Origin: CALEMW01 sp035447065
GTDB lineage: Bacteria > Krumholzibacteriota > Krumholzibacteriia > LZORAL124-64-63
Reading direction: 5' to 3'
Assembly: GCA_035447065.1 (NCBI GenBank)
Contig: DAOTGJ010000001.1
Location: 153,493-217,492, forward strand
DNA: 64,000 bases
Shown here: in pieces, positions 62,563 to 64,000 of the stretch
Layout: each line of letters opens with the position of its first letter
Position numbering within the stretch: position 1 is the first letter of the stretch
Notes under the pieces: generated by a model
What the model was told of the DNA's origin: nothing
What the model saw: only the letters and a program-made list of their open reading frames with translations
Databases searched by the model: none
Program-made: the position numbers and the translations under genes

Positions 62563-62597
62563 CGGAACGGCTGGCCGGCCAGCCGTTCCGCTTCTTT
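62563..62597 (+). terminator. Terminator of the redox operon
   Basis: A perfect 28-bp palindrome (62563-62590) followed by CTTCTTT, 82 bp after the cytochrome stop. Confidence 0.75.
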
Positions 62598-62647
62598 CAG
62601 TCAAAAACGCGGCGCATGATCGGCTCCTTCGGAAAGGTCGGCACCGC

Positions 62648-63814
62648 ATGGACTCTCAGGAACCCCGCAACCTCCGTGGACACCTGGCGACGCTACGCCC
62701 TCGATTGGTGGACAGGCTCACACCCGCTCAACAGTCGCTGCACAACAACTTTCTCGTCTCTGTGCAGACCCTGAAGACGGGACTGGTGCGCTCGATCTAT
62801 TACCTGGACCGGATCCGCGCGCATCGGATCCACCGGCTGCTGGGGTACCGTACGATGGCGGAGTATGCGGCCGCCTACGCCGGCTTCACCTCGAGCCAGA
62901 CCCGGGAATTCCTCTACATCGCACGGCGGCTGCAGGATTACCCTCTGGTTGCGCGAGCGCTCGCGGACGGCGGGCTCTCTTGGGGCAAGGCGCGTGAGAT
63001 CTGCAGCAAGGTGGAGCCCGAGCATCAGGAGGTCTGGGTGGATCTTGCGCGATCGCTACCTCGGAATCAGCTCCGAGAGGCCATCGCCGCCAGTCGGGAG
63101 GAGGGTGGATCGGGAGCGGAATACCAGATGCGCCCGGCAGATCCGAGCGATGATGCTTCGGCGGCTGGTTTCGAGGCCGCCGCAGGTTCGTCGGGGGCGG
63201 TTTCGGGGGCGAACCGGGGCGCGCCGCCGCCGCCTGTCAGGCAAGGCGATCCGAAGTCCTTGGTTGATGGAGTGGTTAAGGATAGGCACTTCGTCACGCT
63301 GGGCTTCAGTGCAGAAGAGCTTGCCCGTTGGGAGTCTTTGATCCAAAAGCGGAGAGAAGGCGGAGCCGACCGGAAAGAGGAGGTCGTGCTCGCCGGGCTG
63401 AACGGTGGGGGCGGGAATTCGGACGGCGAGAGCCCGCCGCCGTACCTGGTCGTGCTCTTGGAGTGCCCGACCTGCAGGAAAGCGACGATGGTTACGGGGC
63501 GTGGAGAAGCTCCTGCGCCGCCACCGCTCATCCGTGCGGCGGCCTGCGATCGGACGGTCGAGGACTCGGATGGAAAGCGGAGTCGGGCCGTTGCTCCGAG
63601 GCTACGACGGCTCGCCATGCAACGGGCGAGGTTTCGTTGCGAAGCGGATGGGTGCGGCCGGACGCAGTTCCTGGAGATTCATCATCGTCAGCCGGTTGCG
63701 GAGGGCGGCCGGAATGAACTGGAGAATCTCGTGGTCCTCTGTTGGCGGTGCCATCGGGAGCTGCATGATCATGAGGAGCTCGCCAAGGCGGCGGCCGCCG
63801 CTTCGCCCGTCTGA
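62648..63814 (+). CDS. HNH endonuclease-domain protein
   Basis: 388 aa. A helical N-terminal half (TMAEYAAAYAGFTSSQTREFL...YPLVARALADGGLSWGKAREI) resembles DUF222-type regions. A low-complexity Gly/Pro/Ala linker follows, then a C-terminal HNH domain with CEADGC, FLEIHHRQP, NELENLVVLC and CHRELH. It is probably a DNA endonuclease. Codon use is less GC-biased than its neighbours, with more T and A at third positions, suggesting transfer. CWRCH here is a zinc motif, not heme. Confidence 0.85.
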   Translation: MDSQEPRNLRGHLATLRPRLVDRLTPAQQSLHNNFLVSVQTLKTGLVRSIYYLDRIRAHRIHRLLGYRTMAEYAAAYAGFTSSQTREFLYIARRLQDYPLVARALADGGLSWGKAREICSKVEPEHQEVWVDLARSLPRNQLREAIAASREEGGSGAEYQMRPADPSDDASAAGFEAAAGSSGAVSGANRGAPPPPVRQGDPKSLVDGVVKDRHFVTLGFSAEELARWESLIQKRREGGADRKEEVVLAGLNGGGGNSDGESPPPYLVVLLECPTCRKATMVTGRGEAPAPPPLIRAAACDRTVEDSDGKRSRAVAPRLRRLAMQRARFRCEADGCGRTQFLEIHHRQPVAEGGRNELENLVVLCWRCHRELHDHEELAKAAAAASPV

Positions 63815-63846
63815 TCTCAAGCCGAATTCGAACACCCCAGCATGAC

Positions 63847-63874
63847 GAAGGGGAGGGCCGCAGCCCTCCCCTTC
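63847..63874. terminator. Bidirectional terminator between convergent genes
   Basis: Arms 63847-63858 and 63863-63874, perfect 12 bp with a CGCA loop, 32 bp after the HNH stop and 26 bp beyond the end of the minus-strand gene. Confidence 0.75.
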
Positions 63875-63899
63875 CGTTCGTCCCCGGTGGGGTGTCGAC

Positions 63900-64000
63900 T
63901 CAGTCCAGGCTCAGGAACTCGTCCACGAACTCGGCGCGGGCGGCGTCGTCCAGGGCGTTGAGGACGCCCACGATGGGGCGGGCGCCGTCGCTCAGGGTGG
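63900..64000 (-). CDS. Unidentified protein, C-terminal end only
   Basis: 33 residues ending ARAEFVDEFLSLD and TGA at 63900-63902. The LNALDDAARAEFVDEF helix resembles the end of trans-aconitate-type SAM methyltransferases, but too little is present to name it. The gene continues beyond the window. Confidence 0.6.
   Translation of the reverse strand, partial: TLSDGARPIVGVLNALDDAARAEFVDEFLSLD

Noticed and set aside
63730..63770. CxxCH (CWRCH) in the HNH protein as a heme site
   Set aside because: It is part of the zinc/HNH motif with upstream CEADGC and HH; the protein has no signal peptide.

Overview
The window is a very GC-rich chromosomal segment of a Gram-negative bacterium. Lipobox proteins, Omp85-type and other outer-membrane barrels, an OmpA-like protein and an RND efflux system all imply two membranes. 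Five runs of exactly 100 N, two of them flanked by identical 55-bp copies, point to a scaffolded short-read draft or metagenome bin. Gene content (20-heme cytochromes, HybA/HybB-like subunits, three sigma54 activators, archaemetzincin, SxtJ/DUF5989 carbamoyltransferase cluster) would suit a deep-branching lineage such as Krumholzibacteriota or Eisenbacteria. That placement is inference only. No rRNA or tRNA gene was seen.

Layout. 1-5.4 kb: metal ABC transporter (partial), a sulfatase-fold hydrolase, and thioredoxin divergent from a cysteine-bearing PAS/sigma54 activator; trxA carries a near-consensus -24/-12 promoter. 5.4-8.7 kb: SPFH/PH-like/ribbon-helix-helix operon and peptidase T, with two inverted-repeat elements. 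8.7-15.9 kb: a five-gene minus-strand operon of a membrane b-type cytochrome, a 20-heme cytochrome, a second cytochrome with at least 20 hemes, a beta-barrel and a membrane-anchored ferredoxin-flavoprotein. It reads as a trans-envelope electron conduit. 16-24.2 kb: OPT transporter, acyltransferase, then a translationally coupled trio of nucleotide-translocase-like carrier, Omp85-type barrel and kinase-like lipoprotein. 24.2-36.9 kb: mostly housekeeping genes, including quinone oxidoreductase, glycosyltransferase, OmpA-like, isochorismatase, PLD, CBM48, thiol peroxidase, hemerythrin, chemoreceptor, transketolase and exonuclease.

36.9-51.1 kb is a copper/heavy-metal island. A minus-strand operon (DUF3347 protein, Met/His-rich protein, barrel, P1B ATPase) and a plus-strand operon (CusC-, CusB- and CusA-like proteins, His-rich sensor kinase, NtrC-type regulator) diverge from a 418-bp control region. 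That region has a sigma54-type promoter facing each way and four palindrome-like sites between them, which suggests the encoded NtrC-type regulator drives both operons.

51.1-56.2 kb: SxtJ-like protein, carbamoyltransferase, DUF5989 and an MsbA-like ABC exporter, likely envelope-glycan or natural-product modification and export. 56.4-62.6 kb: a second redox operon with a four-cluster ferredoxin, a HybB/NrfD-like membrane subunit, a kinase with c-type heme motifs in its periplasmic sensor, a sigma54 regulator, archaemetzincin and a tetraheme cytochrome. The window ends with an HNH endonuclease of different composition and the 3' end of a minus-strand gene.
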